Shown in pieces: positions 9,743 to 19,670 of a stretch of DNA of 64,000 bases. The DNA comes from Neoceratodus forsteri. Taxonomy: Eukaryota > Chordata > Ceratodontiformes > Ceratodontidae. Location of the stretch: NCBI GenBank assembly GCA_016271365.2, contig CM057456.1, forward strand, positions 610,767,501 through 610,831,500. Direction: 5' to 3'. Within the stretch, counting starts at the first letter, position 1; every line of letters begins with the position of its first letter. The notes under the pieces are model-generated. The model did no database searches. It saw nothing but the letters and a program-made list of their open reading frames with translations, and was not told where the DNA came from. Both the position numbers and the translations under genes were made by a program.

Positions 9743-11596
9743 ATGACCTCTTGTGGTGGAAAAGGAATCCAACCTAAGACAAGGTCCCTTTCCAAAGGAG
9801 GATCCTTCACTAATCCTCATAACGGATGCATCCCTGCTGGGCTGGGGTGCCCATCTAGGGAAGCACACAACTCAGGGTACCTGGTCAGAAGCAGAGTCCC
9901 TCCAGCATATAAATCTGCTGGAACTCAGAGCAGTGCGGCTGGCACTAATAGTTTTCTCTACACTGGTAATGGGCAAGGTGGTACAGGTCAGAACAGACAA
10001 TACCACCAATATGTATTACATAAACAAACAGGGTGGCACCAGATCAGGTCCCCTATACACAGAAGCCATGAGGATTTGGGCTCTGGCATATTCTTTAAAG
10101 GTGTCCCTGCAAGCCATCCATCTACCAGGAAAGGACAATATCTTGGCAGACTCACTGAGTCAAATCAATCAGTCCCATCACGAATGGGCATTGAACAAGC
10201 AGGTGATACAGGTAATTTTCAACAGGTGGGGTGTTCCAGAGATAGACTTGTTCGCATCCCACCAGAACCACCAGTTGCCTCAGTACTATTGCAGGCCACC
10301 AGCCCAGGGCACAATCCCTCTGGATGCCTTGGTGCTGGATTGGTCGGGCAAGTTTCTCTATGCATTCCCCCCTTTCCCTCTGGTTTTCAGGGTGCTGCTG
10401 AAACTCAGATCCCTCTCAGCTTCTCTGATATTGATAGCTCCAGATTGGCCCAGGCAGCCATGGTACTCTCTTCTGCTCTCCATGGCAGTGAGCAGGCCAA
10501 TAAGCTTGCCTCTCAGGCACAATCTTTTAACCTCCAATCAGGGAACATTACTATTCCCAAATCTCAAGTCTCTTCACCTCAAAGCATGGCTCTTGAGGAG
10601 TTAGATATAGCAGGCTTGAACCTTTCTGACGCTGTATTAAACATTTTGAAAGGTTACAGGAAGCCTTCAAAGAAAACTTATTCTGCTAAAGTGGAAAAGA
10701 TTCTCTTTCTGGTGCTCTACTAGAAACTTCACCCCAAATGATGCAGGGGTTTCAGTGGTGTTGGATTATCTAACTCACTTGCATTCACAAGGTCTGCAAC
10801 CCAGTTACTTGAGGGTCCACCTTGCAGCAGTGTCTGCATACCTGTCTGCTAGGACAAAGGTATCTGCAGCATCAAATCCCATTTTCAAAAGATTTTTCAA
10901 AGGCCTAATGCATTTGCACCCCCCCCTCACAGGGTACCAGTGCCCGCTTGGGATCTTAATGTATGTATAGTAAGGTTGATGTGGGCTGTCTTTGAGCCCA
11001 TGGCTACAGCCCATTTAAAGTATGTTACCTGGAAAACAGTTTTCCTGGTAGCAGTTACTTCAGCAAGAAGAATTAGTGATCTTCAGGCTCTCTTGTGTCG
11101 ACCAGGACTATATTTCCTTCCACAGGGATAAAGTAGTCCTCAGAACAAACAGACAATTCCTTCCCAAGGTGGTTTCAGATTTCCATCTGAACCAATCAAT
11201 CACTCTGCCTGTCTTCTTCACAGACCATGCAAGCTCTGGTGAAAGAAGGCTACAGTCTGGATGTGAAAAGAGCTCCAGCTACTACATGACAAGCTACTAA
11301 GGCCATAGGCAAGACAAAAACAACTTTTCCTTCCATATGGGGATATTGGAATGGGCAAACCAGCCTCGAAAAGATCAGTTTCTTGGTGGATTGTCCAGTG
11401 CATCCAATTCTGCTACAATAAAGTGGGTAAAGAGTCCCCAGCTGGGCTGAGGGCTTATTCAACAAGAGGAACAGCTGCCACTATTGCAGCTGCTAGGGAG
11501 ATGCCATTGTTGGACATTTGTAAAGCAGCTACTTGGAAATCAGTACACACCTTTACAAAGCATTATAATTTGGATATTTTGTCCAGAAGTGCGTAA
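9743..11596 (+). pseudogene. DIRS-1 tyrosine recombinase (frame overlapping RNase H)
   Basis: The frame 9743-10723 stays open under RNase H and only its end (ALEELDIAGLNLSDAVLNIL, 10591-10650) is YR-like. After breaks the YR continues: VLDYLTHLHSQGLQPSYLRVHLAAV (10757-10830), TWKTVFLVAVTSARRISDLQAL (first catalytic Arg), VVSDFHLNQSITLPVF, and 11351-11596 with RAYSTRGTAA and FTKHYNLDIL. The second-Arg motif HxxR reads YSTR, and the nucleophile Tyr in HYNLD is kept. YR joins a circular cDNA to the target. Several stops make it inactive. Confidence 0.85.
9753..10604 (+). pseudogene. DIRS-1 RNase H and methyltransferase-like region
   Basis: A 283-codon open frame. RNase H: ITDASLLGWGAHLG (first Asp), LLELRAVRLAL (Glu), VRTDNTTNMYYINKQGG (Asp), LPGKDNILADSLSQ (last Asp). 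After it comes the segment EIDLFASHQNHQLP...LDALVLDW...YAFPPFPL...IAPDWPRQPWY, which corresponds to the region called Dam-methyltransferase-like in DIRS elements. RNase H degrades the RNA strand of the cDNA hybrid. This domain is intact in reading frame; the YR frame overlaps it in the -1 frame. Confidence 0.85.
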
Positions 11597-11673
11597 GTTT
11601 GGCACAGCAGTCCTGCAAAGTCTGTTTCCAAAATAAGTTCTGTGCCCACCACCTGGGCGTACTGCTTGGTAGT

Positions 11674-11777
11674 CTGCACAAAGTTATGAATGGTCTGAGC
11701 ATTACTGGGGTTAGAAGAAAAAATTACTTACCATAGTAATCTCCTTTCTTCTCAGTGATGCTCAGACATTCATAACT
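11674..11777 (+). repeat. DIRS-1 internal complementary region
   Basis: The first ~43 bases are the reverse complement of the element's outer left end (6511-6552). The rest is the reverse complement of the outer right end (about 12219-12281). The two meet at the sequence AGAAGAAAAAATTACTTACC. In the DIRS replication model this region templates the missing ends and forms the circle junction, so it records the ends of the parent element. Confidence 0.9.
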
Positions 11778-12088
11778 CCCTCCCATCCTCCCCTTCCAGA
11801 ACTTAAGCCTCTGCATTCCGCATGCTAGTGCCACGTAGCCATATCCTTCTGGGTACGTTTCTGTATTCTAGACAGAGTTTTACCAGAGTTTTTCTGTCTC
11901 TCAAAATAGTTTTTCTCATGCTATGGCTAATACCATTATTATATTTAGATATAGCTCTTCCCTTGGAGGTTTTTTCAAGTAAGTTGTTTATTAGGCTAAT
12001 CCTAAAAATGTTTTATTATAAATGTTTTGTTAATTAGTAATAATTTATGGAAAAATGTTCCATGTTGCCTGACTTCTAGGCTTCATAC

Positions 12089-12281
12089 AAATCTGAAGGG
12101 CTTAGAACACTACAGTTGGTAGAGGCAGTATTTGAAAGATGCTCACGTGCAAAGAATTCCATCATTTGCATGTGTTCCATCTCTCCGGGCAGTCGAACCA
12201 ATCAGGATGACTGCACAAAGTTATGAATGTCTGAGCATCACTGGGAAGAAAGAAGATTACTATGGTAAGTCATTTTTTCTT
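12089..12281 (+). repeat. DIRS-1 right inverted terminal repeat and end
   Basis: Inverse of the left repeat up to about 12250, followed by the right-end extension GATTACTATGGTAAGTC and a T-run. The extension is found inverted in the internal complementary region. The element ends in the T-run abutting the LINE text TTGGCCCCCCG. Confidence 0.9.
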
Positions 12282-12520
12282 TTGGCCCCCCGTCAAGAAT
12301 CAGATCTCTTACTCCAGACTTATTGATACATTCTCTAGATGACTCCCCTCTTGAATCCGTTACCTCCTTCAGGTATCTAGGAGTCACTCTCGACCCATCT
12401 CTTGACTTTAACCTCCACATTGCGGCTACATGTAAGACAGTTTACTCAAAACTTGGTCTTGCCTTTAAAATTAGGTCCTCCCTCAATGATGCTGCCCGGC
12501 TTGCTATTGCACAAGGATTT
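12282..12520 (+). pseudogene. L2 RT C-terminal piece between the two DIRS
   Basis: Continues the L2 RT directly from 6512: F-G-P-P-S-R-I-R-S-L, then SFRYLGVTLDPSLDFNLHI and LGLAFKIRSSLNDAARLAIAQGF. This is the standard L2/CR1 region downstream of YADD. It ends at GGATTT, where DIRS-2 is inserted, and continues at 18210. Confidence 0.9.
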
Positions 12521-12690
12521 CAAACAACATGAAGCCTTGCTGTATTCTGACATATTGCAGTGATGTCCAACCTTTGAACTGCCCCGAAGATGAAAGAGTT
12601 AACTTTCCATGCCAGGCATGGAACGCTGAGCTCGAGCTCGGTTGGGACTCTATCTGTTGCTGTTTGAACTCAAACCGTCAGATTCTTTAC
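12521..12690 (+). repeat. DIRS-2 left inverted terminal repeat
   Basis: Begins CAAACAACATGAAGCCTTGC. From 12533 to about 12689 it pairs with the inverse of 18010-18167, sharing CCATGCCAGGCATGGAA, GAGCTCGAGCTCGG and GAACTCAAACCGTCAGAT. CATGCCAGGCATG is itself palindromic. Confidence 0.9.
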
Positions 12691-13082
12691 TCCGCCTCAC
12701 TGAACAGTCGCTCCGGAGATTTCTCCTTTGCTCGGTTCAAGTTTGTCGGTTAAAGTACCGTTTTTCTCGGTTTTCGACCGAATTTAATCTGTTAACCTGT
12801 TGGTTCAGTCTCTGTCTGTGGTATCGTGAGTACTAGATAGGTTTATTTTCTTGTTCTTCTGTGTGGAACTTGTAAACGTGGGATCGGTTCGGTTTGAACC
12901 GATCAGCTTGTTCAAAAAAAGTTTATTCTACTTTTAGAGTGTGGTAACCGGTCCTTATCGGTTCTAAAAAAACCAGATTTTATTACGGTTTTTTCCACGA
13001 CCCGTAACATGGTTAGGAACCGATAAGGGTGTCTTGCTTGGCGGATTGCCGGAAAAAGGGTAAATTTTTGTTAGGACTGGCC

Positions 13083-13917
13083 ATGTCTGAGAAACCCAAA
13101 AGAAAAACCGGGCCCACTGGTTTTCAGCATTGTAGTATGTGTGGGGAAGCCTTTGCTAAGGCTGACCCCCACACCACCTGTGTTTATTATCTGGGGTTTG
13201 ACCACCTCGATTCAGACTGCCAGATTTGCAAGAATTTTCCTGCAGCTACCCTAGAAAAGAGAGTTGGTAGGCTCAGGGAAAGGGAGGCCAAGAAGTCCGC
13301 TGACCCGGATGGCCAGCCCGGTTCAGTTCCAACCGAACCAGAAGGAGTGCCCTCTGACCAGGGCAAAACTTCTTTGGGCAAAAGGAGAACCGACTCCGAG
13401 GAGTCGGTTCTGGTTAAAAGAAAAAGAAGGGATAAATCAGCCGGTGCAGATCCACAAATTCTTTCTTCGACTGCTGATGAAATAGCTAAAGCAATAAGGA
13501 TTGTTCAGTCGCTAACCCCAGTTCCGACCGAACCGGCACCATCAGGAAGGGGGCTCGGTTCGGTCGGTTCCCCCAGTTCCAGACTATAATTTGGAAGATT
13601 TTTATGAACCGGAGGAGGAGGAAGGAGAGTATGAGGATAGTGGTGGTGATTACGAAAGTCTGGATGTGCCTATTGACCCGGACATCTCCCCAGACAGACC
13701 TTCAGGGTTTTCTCTTCCTAGGCTTTCTGAGTCCCCTTCCCATTTTATGTTCTACAAAAAAGTGTCTGAAACTCTTCAGCTTCCTATGGAAGAAGCTGTG
13801 GATGACCAGGAGGAGCCTGACTATGTTGAAATGATGGATATCCCAGAGTCTAGGAGGCTGTCTATTCCCCTTCATAAGTCCTTTGGGAAACGGACAATAA
13901 AAATTTTAGACTCCTAA
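13083..13917 (+). pseudogene. DIRS-2 gag N-terminal and acidic parts
   Basis: The start at 13083 (MSEKPKRKTGPTGF) matches DIRS-1 and DIRS-3; an in-frame ATG at 13029 is less conserved. The Cys/His cluster reads C-x2-C-GEAFAKADPH-x3-C, then DHLDSDC-x2-C. After a lysine/arginine-rich stretch (LVKRKRRDKS) the frame stops at 13589. 13591-13917 continues with the acidic segment FYEPEEEEGEYED and the conserved SPSHFMFYKKVSETLQLP and DYVEMMDIPESRRLSIPLHK. Confidence 0.8.
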
Positions 13918-13930
13918 TTCTATACCTCCT

Positions 13931-15643
13931 GTGGACAAGAGAATGGACAAGAGGTATACTCTCTCAGGCTCAGATACGGAGTTCCTTACCCAGCAATGCA
14001 GCCATGTTGGGGTAGTGCAGGCTGCTGCCTGTGATAAGGCAAATATACCCTTGGCTTCACACCCCCCAGATAAGAACTCCAGGAGGATTGATGCCACGGC
14101 AAAGAAACAGTACATGGCAGCATCCTTGGGACTCAGGCAGGCTAATTATATGGCCTATACAGCTAGATATCAGAAATCTAGATGGGGCACTGTAATGGCT
14201 TTAGCTAAACAGGTCCATGGCCAGCTTGCCAAGGAGCGGGAGCAGGTGGCTGCAGATGGTATTGATGCATCCAAGGTGCAATTCCATGCTGCAGTGGACT
14301 CCAGTGATGTTGCATCTAGAGTCATGGCTACATCTGTGGCCCTTCGTAGGATGGCTTGGCTCAGATGTACTAGCCTGTCTCAGGATACCCAGACTAAGGC
14401 CATGGATTTTCCTGTTGTGGGTAATTCTTTGTTTGGGGAGCAAACAGAGAACTGCATGAAGAAAATGGATGAATATAGGACCACCTACAGGAGTGCTCAG
14501 GCCGAGGAAAGGCAAGCCACTCCCCAGAGGCAGCTTTCCAAGGGCAGGCCTTTTCATCGGCCTTTCTACCAAGCCCAGGCCTCCTCTTCTGCTTATGCTC
14601 ATGTGGGTTCTTCAGAGGGAGAGGCAGACGGGGTACAAGCAGGCCTGCTTCCACCCCTCAGCCTAAACCCCCTGCCAAACAGGCACCCTGATGGGTTTGC
14701 CAGGGCCGATTCTCCACCACCTGTAGGGGGCAGGCTGGCTTACTTTGTCCAGGACTGGATGTCTTTAACATCAGACAAATGGGTCCTGGAAGTAGTAAGC
14801 CAGGGACTGGTTCTCGGCTTCAAAAAATTTCCAGAGATGAGAACCAGATCCTTTCCACCTGCAAATCCTTCAGAGGCACTTGCCCTAGAGGCAGAGGTCT
14901 CTTCCCTTTTGGCACTGAGAGCCATAGAGAGGGTTCCACCCCTACACAAAGGAAAAGGATTGTACTCCAGGTACTTCCTAACCCCCAAAAAGACAGGAAA
15001 ATGGAGGCCCATCCTGGATCTCAGATACTTAAACAAGCACCTTTTAAAAGCCAAAGTTCAAAATGGTGACTCTGGGAATAATTCTACCCTCTCGAAGGCC
15101 AGGGGACTGGCTAGTTTCCCTGGACCTCAAGGATGCCTATTTCCATATTCTCATCAGAAGCTCCCACTGAAAGTACCTCAGGTTCGAGCTGCCCTCAGGC
15201 AATTACCAATTCAGAGCAATGCCCTTCGGCCTAACTTCTGCTCCAAGGGTGTTCACAAAATGCCTGGCAGTAGTAGTTGCCTTTCTAAGGAGAAAAAGGA
15301 TCTCCATCTTTCCATACCTGGACGACTGGCTCATAGTAGGCCAGTCTCCAGACCAAGTCAAGTTACACCTACAGATAACTCAGCAACTGCTCACTTCTCT
15401 AGGTTTCCTTCTGAATCTTTCAAAGTCAGTTCTAGAGCCTGTGCAGCTCTTCACCTTCATTGGGGTAGAGCTGGATACAGTAAGGGCAAGAGCCTTCCTT
15501 TCCCTGGACAGGGCAAGGACCCTTATCTCACTGGCCTCTTCATTTACCCTCCAGGTGTCTCGACCAGCAAGGCATTTTCTGGCGGCTCCTGGGGCACATG
15601 GCTGCTTCTACAGCAGTGGTGCAGGGAGCAAGATTTCAGATGA
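13931..15643 (+). pseudogene. DIRS-2 gag C-terminus continuous with RT start
   Basis: A 570-codon frame. Residues 1-~240 are the helical gag part (HPPDKNSRRIDATAKKQY; AARVMATSVALRRMAWLR-like text) with a Ser/Arg-rich tail. Residues ~270-300 are GGRLAYFVQDW and TSDKWVLEVV. Residues ~340-378 start the RT: YSRYFLTPKKTGKWRPIL and LNKHLLKAK. At about 15055 a frameshift takes the true RT out of this frame (KVQNGDSG replaces the conserved KFKMVTLG). The remaining codons to 15643 are out-of-frame shadow, so the real product of this segment ends near 15057. Gag and RT being in one frame in this copy is notable. Confidence 0.8.
15058..15597 (+). pseudogene. DIRS-2 reverse transcriptase, catalytic part
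   Basis: After the shift at ~15057 RT text runs through DWLVSLDLKDAYFHI (about 15100-15150) to the frame from 15219: MPFGLTSAPRVFTKCLAVVVAF and FPYLDDWLIVGQ. The catalytic YLDD is at 15315-15326 and both aspartates are present. Thumb text (LSKSVLEPVQLFTFIGVELD, then RPARHFL) ends in a second frameshift near 15580, after which the thumb/connection continues in the 15598 frame. Confidence 0.85.
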
Positions 15644-16596
15644 GGGACGTTCAGTTCCACTTGAGAGCCTTCTGGTCTCAGAAAAAGGACCCTCTGACCA
15701 AACTGATTCCAGTGACTCGAACCCTGATCCAAGCGTTACAGTGGTGGCAGGATCAGGACAATCTAAGACAGGGAGTTCCTTTTGTAACTCAGTCTCATTC
15801 TCTAATTCTTGCTACAGATGCCTCCCTCTTGGGCTGGGGAGCCCACTTGGGGGACCTGACCACCCAAGGGTTGTGGTCTCCTCAGGAATCTCTGCTTCAC
15901 ATCAGTCTATTAGAACTCAGAGCAGTGTTTCTAGCACTTCAAGCTTTTTCCAAGTCTGTTCAGAACAAAGTAGTTCAGATCAGGACAGACAGTACCACCA
16001 CAATGTGGTATATCAACAAGCAAGGGGGTACTCGATCTACGGCCTTGTGCACAGAAGCAATGAAGTTATGGTCTCTGGCCTATTCCCTGAACACCTCTCT
16101 TATAGCGGTACACCTCCCAGGCAAGGACAATGTCCTGACAGATGCTCTCAGCAGGATATCTCAGGGCCATCACGAATGGTCCCTAGATCCCCTGGTTTTG
16201 AAGGTGATCTTCTCCAGATGGGGCACTCCACAGATAGATCTTTTTGCAGCCCCAGTCAATCACCAACTTCCTCTCTTTTGCTGCAGGCCCCCAGTGTTGG
16301 GCTCAGTCCCCCTGGATGCCCTAGTTCTCAATTGGGAAGGGAAGTTCCTCTATTCTTTTCCCCCCTTTCCTCTCCTGTTCAAGGTGTTAGTCAAAATCAG
16401 GTCTCAACCCTGCAAGGTGATTCTGATTGCTCCAGACTGGGCCAGACAGCCCTGGTACCCTCACTTGTTGTCCTTAGCAGTCCACCTTCCCCTGTCTCTT
16501 CCCAGGAATTACAACCTGTTAACTTGTGCTCAGGGGAGGGTTTGGTATCCGAATCTCAAATCTCTCAACCTCAAGGCCTGGCTCTTGAAGAGTTAG
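15598..16596 (+). pseudogene. DIRS-2 RNase H and methyltransferase-like region
   Basis: An intact 332-codon frame. RNase H: LATDASLLGWGAHLG, LLELRAVFLAL, IRTDSTTTMWYINKQGG and LPGKDNVLTDALS carry the four acidic residues. The following segment QIDLFAAPVNHQLP, LDALVLNWEGKFLYSFPPFPLL and LIAPDWARQPWYP is the MT-like region. It is 10-15 residues from the homologous DIRS-1 frame at both ends. It lacks its RT only because of the frameshift near 15580. Confidence 0.88.
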
Positions 16597-17609
16597 AGTT
16601 TGCTGATTTACACCTCTCTCAAGGTGTTCCGGATATCTTAAAGGCTTCTCGTAAGCCTTCCACCAGAAACACTTACAACTCCAAGTGGAAAAGATTTTCT
16701 ATATGGTGCTCTGGGAAGCATATTTCTCCAGAGTCTGCTGGCCAGCCCACAGTCCTTGATTACATGGTTCATCTTAATAGCTTGGATCTCAGACCAGCTA
16801 CACAAAGAGTGCATCTGGCAGCTATCTCTGCCTTCCTTTCAGCTCATCCTGTATTTTCTAAATTTTTCAAGGGATTGCTTCATACCAGTCCTCCATTCAG
16901 GGACCCTGCCCCTGCTTAGGATCTTAATGTTTGCATTGCTCAGCTTATGCAACCCCCTTTTGAGCCTTTGTCCTCAGCAGAGCTTAAGTACTTGACTTGG
17001 AAAACTGTTTTCTTGGTGGCCATCACTTCTGCCAGACGCATAAGTGAGTTACAGGCCCTGTCAGTGGAGCCTGATTTTATCTCTTTCCATAGAGATAAGG
17101 TGGTCCTCAGGACTAATAGGAAGTTCTTGCCTAAGGTGGTTTCAGATTTCCACCTTAATCAGTCTATATCTCTTCCTGTTTTCTTCACTGACCATTCCTC
17201 CTCTGGGGAGAGGAGGCTGCACAGTTTGTATATGAATAGGACCCTTAGCTACTACATAGAGTGCACCAAGGGTCACAGGTTTGACTCTCTCCAACTGTTG
17301 CTCACTTATGGCGAGGTTGGTAAGGGAAAACCTGCCACTAAGAGATCTGTTGCCAGGTGGATTGTCTCTTGCATTCAATTTTGCTATGAAAAACTAGGTA
17401 GGATCCCACCCTCAGGCCTGAGGGCTCACTCTACCAGAGGTACAGCTGCTTCCCTGGCTGCTGCCAGGGATATTCCTATCTTAGAGATTTGTCAAGTAGC
17501 CACCTGGAAAACAGTACACACTTTTACCAAGCATTACTCTCTGGATATCCAGGCTAGGAGTGATGCTTGGTTTGGCACAGCAGTGCTTCAGAGCCTATTT
17601 CCTAAGTAG
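16560..17609 (+). pseudogene. DIRS-2 tyrosine recombinase
   Basis: N-terminal part in the frame ending 16919: LALEELEFADLHLSQGVPDI, RKPSTRNTYNSKWKRF, VLDYMVHLNS, RVHLAAISAFLS, FSKFFKGLLHTSPPF. A stop or shift at 16917 separates it from the catalytic frame 16947-17609. Catalytic features: TWKTVFLVAITSARRISELQ (Arg at residue 30/31), the HSTRG motif (His 17427-17429, Arg 17436-17438) and FTKHYSLDIQ with the nucleophilic Tyr at 17535-17537. All signature residues are present, making this the best-preserved recombinase domain in the window. The frame stops close to the internal complementary region. Confidence 0.9.
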
Positions 17610-17646
17610 GTTCTGTCCCTCCTCCATGGAGGTGCTGCTTAGTAGT

Positions 17647-17748
17647 CTGCAATATGTCAGAGTACAGGAAGACTTCATGTTGTTTGAAGAAAAAATTACT
17701 CACCTTAGTAATGTTGTTTCTTCTAATGGGGTCTTGCTGTATTCTGAC
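17647..17748 (+). repeat. DIRS-2 internal complementary region
   Basis: The first part is the inverse of the left end (12519-12561, a few mismatches) and the second part the inverse of the right end (about 18147-18209), joined at GAAGAAAAAATTACTCACC. Same architecture as in DIRS-1. Confidence 0.9.
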
Positions 17749-18009
17749 CTCCCCCCACCTCCCCTCTCAGAACCTTGATTTTTGGGATGTGGGTGGGCAG
17801 TAGCAGTGTTGGCACTCGGGAGGTGCCCCCAACCCTTCTTTTCTCACCCCTTTAGTTTGGGTGTGTGGGTGTTGTGTTTTGTTTTATTTTTTGGGTTTCC
17901 TGACTTGAGTCTTTGTTTTGGGACCAAAAATATTTTTAATTATATTTAGTAGCCAGTTGGCTAGTGTAAGTTACAGTTTCCACACAGGACACCCAGTGAG
18001 TATAGCTCG

Positions 18010-18209
18010 TAAAGATCTGACGGTTTGAGTTCAAACAGCAACAGACAAGAGTCTCAACCGAGCTCGAGCTCAGCATTCCATGCCTGGCATGGAAAGTTAA
18101 CTCTTTCATCTCCGGGGCAGTTCAAAGGTTGGACATCACTGCAATATGTCAGAATACAGCAAGACTCCATTAGAAGAAACAACATTACTTATGTGAGTAA
18201 TTTTTTCTT
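18010..18209 (+). repeat. DIRS-2 right inverted terminal repeat and end
   Basis: Inverse of the left repeat to about 18167, then the right extension AGAAACAACATTACTTATGT, GAGTAA, TTTTTTCTT, ending at 18209 where L2 text CTCCTCCCTGG resumes. The TTTTTTCTT terminus is shared with DIRS-1. Confidence 0.9.
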
Positions 18210-19082
18210 CTCCTCCCTGGTCTGACATATTGCTCTCAGGTTTACCTTAAAGCTAGCAAAGGAGCGCTTCAGAAATGGAGCACCTGCTATAACAGTATAT
18301 GCAGATTTGCTCTCTCCGCTCACAGGCTTACCCATCATTGCTTGCTCTACTCGAAGCTAAATTGGCTCTCCCCAGACTCGCTCAGACACTATTCTGCAGG
18401 CTGTACAATTGAAAACATGATCAGAACGGGGTCCCCTAAATACCCTGCCGAACTATTAACTCAGCCCTCTTAAGCATACCTCCTCAGGACATCTGCTCAA
18501 ACCCAACTTGAAATTCCCAGATATCTCACAAAAAAAGGAGAACGATCCTTCGCCATATCTGCCCCCCGCTCCTGGAACTCCATTCCCTCCCACATCAAAC
18601 TCTCCAAATCCCACAAGGCCTTTAAACTGGGTCTTCGGGCACACCTATTAGAATCCGACTGCTGCTCTTGTGCTGTAACTTGAGCCTTTCTCCTAGCATT
18701 TTCTCCTCCCTATGGCACTTACTGATTTCCTGCTGGTCTCCAAAATCTGAAAGTTTCCCACATCCAGCAGAAATCCTATTGTTATAATGCTACTTCATTT
18801 AAGTTTGTTTGCTGTTTGTCGTTTCAATTTAGTCATTGATGTATCATCAGATGAAAATAATTAATGTAATGTTATCTGTTTCTCTTTGTCATCTCTGATA
18901 ATGACTGTACCTGGCTGTATACTGTTCAAATGTTTGTTCTCACCTCATGCTGCGTCATGAAATACTCTTTAATGTTGACTCTGGTCTCCCCTGTCTGTAC
19001 TGTCCCGGGTCGTGCTTGAATATAGACAACATTGTTGTCTAGTGTACTTACCCGGTAAACAAAAACCAAATAAATAAACTGG
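18210..19082 (+). pseudogene. L2 ORF2 C-terminus and 3' UTR
   Basis: 18210 continues the L2 reading frame from 12520 (L-L-P-G-L-T-Y-C). Downstream text reads KLNWLSPDSLRHYSAG and, around 18535-18620, KKGERSFAISAPRSWNSIPS followed by SKSHKAFKLGLRAHLLES, the canonical C-terminus of L2/CR1 ORF2. The 3' UTR (18690-19082) ends GTGTACTTACCCGGTAAAC then AAATAAATAAA, the expected LINE tail. Confidence 0.88.
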
Positions 19083-19254
19083 TGATTCAAAGGGAGCATT
19101 TTTTTCTAGATTTACAGCACTTGTACGCATGCCAATTTAGTTTTACTCACTAAACTGGTGAGTAAATTACTCCTACCCGCCAATATTATCTGGAGCATTG
19201 CTGGTGGGTGTAAAAGTTAAGAAAAATTTGAGTGAGTTCTGCTTTTACAGAGAG
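19083..19254. other. Short unassigned stretch
   Basis: Contains a small hairpin (TTACTCAC and GTGAGTAA, 19145-19168) and nothing else I can support. Confidence 0.4.
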
Positions 19255-19512
19255 AGCAGTGAATCATTGAAACAGTATACAACCAGAAGTGGTGGCAGCA
19301 ACCATTAACAGGTTTAAGCCTGGTTGGGACATGGCAGAGGGACAGATAAGCCAAAAGATGGGTAGTAGGGGATTTTGTGATGATTTGGCAGAAGGGAAGG
19401 ACACCCTACACTAGGATAATAGGTCAGTGAGGGGAGGTGAGGTGAGGTAATTTTTAGTATGGATGGACTAGCTGGCCCATTGGTCTCCTTCTACTGTCAG
19501 ATTCTATATAAC
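19255..19512 (+). mobile_element. CR1/L3-like LINE 3' tip
   Basis: The block around 19440-19505, with GGATGGACTAGCTGGCCCAT, GGTCTCCTTCTACTGTCAG and ATTCTATA, is the classical 3' UTR of CR1-group LINEs. The preceding part aligns loosely with the AGTGGTGGCAGCAACC / AACAGGTTTAAGCCTGG segment that lies upstream of that tail. Heavily diverged, non-coding. Confidence 0.65.
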
Positions 19513-19670
19513 AATGCATCTGTGACTTGCGGACCAGAAATGTACCACTAAATATGCCTGTTCAAAGGTATGTACTTGGAGTAACTTTGTGGGGTGGAGA
19601 AGCAGTCTAATTTTTAATGCAACCCATGATGAAATATCAAATGGTCTATAGTCTGTTGTCTGTATGGAGA

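Larger units (their letters stand above)
6513..12281 (+). mobile_element. DIRS-1: full-length tyrosine-recombinase retrotransposon
   Basis: A 5.77 kb element with gag-like, RT, RNase H/methyltransferase-like and tyrosine recombinase (YR) regions in the DIRS order. It has imperfectly extended inverted terminal repeats (about 155 bp nearly identical) and an internal complementary region at 11674-11777 matching both outer ends. DIRS elements integrate by YR-mediated recombination of a circular intermediate, so no target duplication is expected and none is seen. Key residues are lost: YLDN in RT and Tyr for His in the YR HxxR motif. Confidence 0.9.
12521..18209 (+). mobile_element. DIRS-2: full-length tyrosine-recombinase retrotransposon
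   Basis: A 5.69 kb element of the same family as DIRS-1 and DIRS-3 but clearly diverged in its ends and gag. It has gag, RT (YLDD intact), RNase H/MT-like and YR (catalytic R, HSTR and HYSLD intact), ~157-bp inverted terminal repeats and an internal complementary region. Coding is less damaged than in DIRS-1: the YR C-terminal frame is 220 codons and the gag-RT frame 570 codons. No target duplication; the insertion site is TTT in the L2. Confidence 0.92.
3546..19082 (+). mobile_element. L2-like LINE split by two DIRS insertions
   Basis: The LINE pieces 3546-6512, 12282-12520 and 18210-19082 join into one element of about 4.1 kb: 2A-bearing N-terminus, AP-type endonuclease, reverse transcriptase with YADD, RT C-terminal region, and a 3' UTR ending in AAATAAATAAA at about 19065-19079. 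The two DIRS elements are inserted at TTT. Virtual removal of each rejoins the RT coding text (for the second site GGATTT joined to CTCCTCC, reading G-F-L-L). The 5' limit is uncertain; I place it where the tandem repeat ends. Several internal stops and shifts mean the copy is inactive. Confidence 0.85.

Noticed and set aside
15058..15643. C-terminal ~195 codons of the 570-codon frame 13931-15643 as a novel domain
   Set aside because: The text is the RT region read out of frame after a shift at about 15057; the real RT motifs lie in the neighbouring frame.
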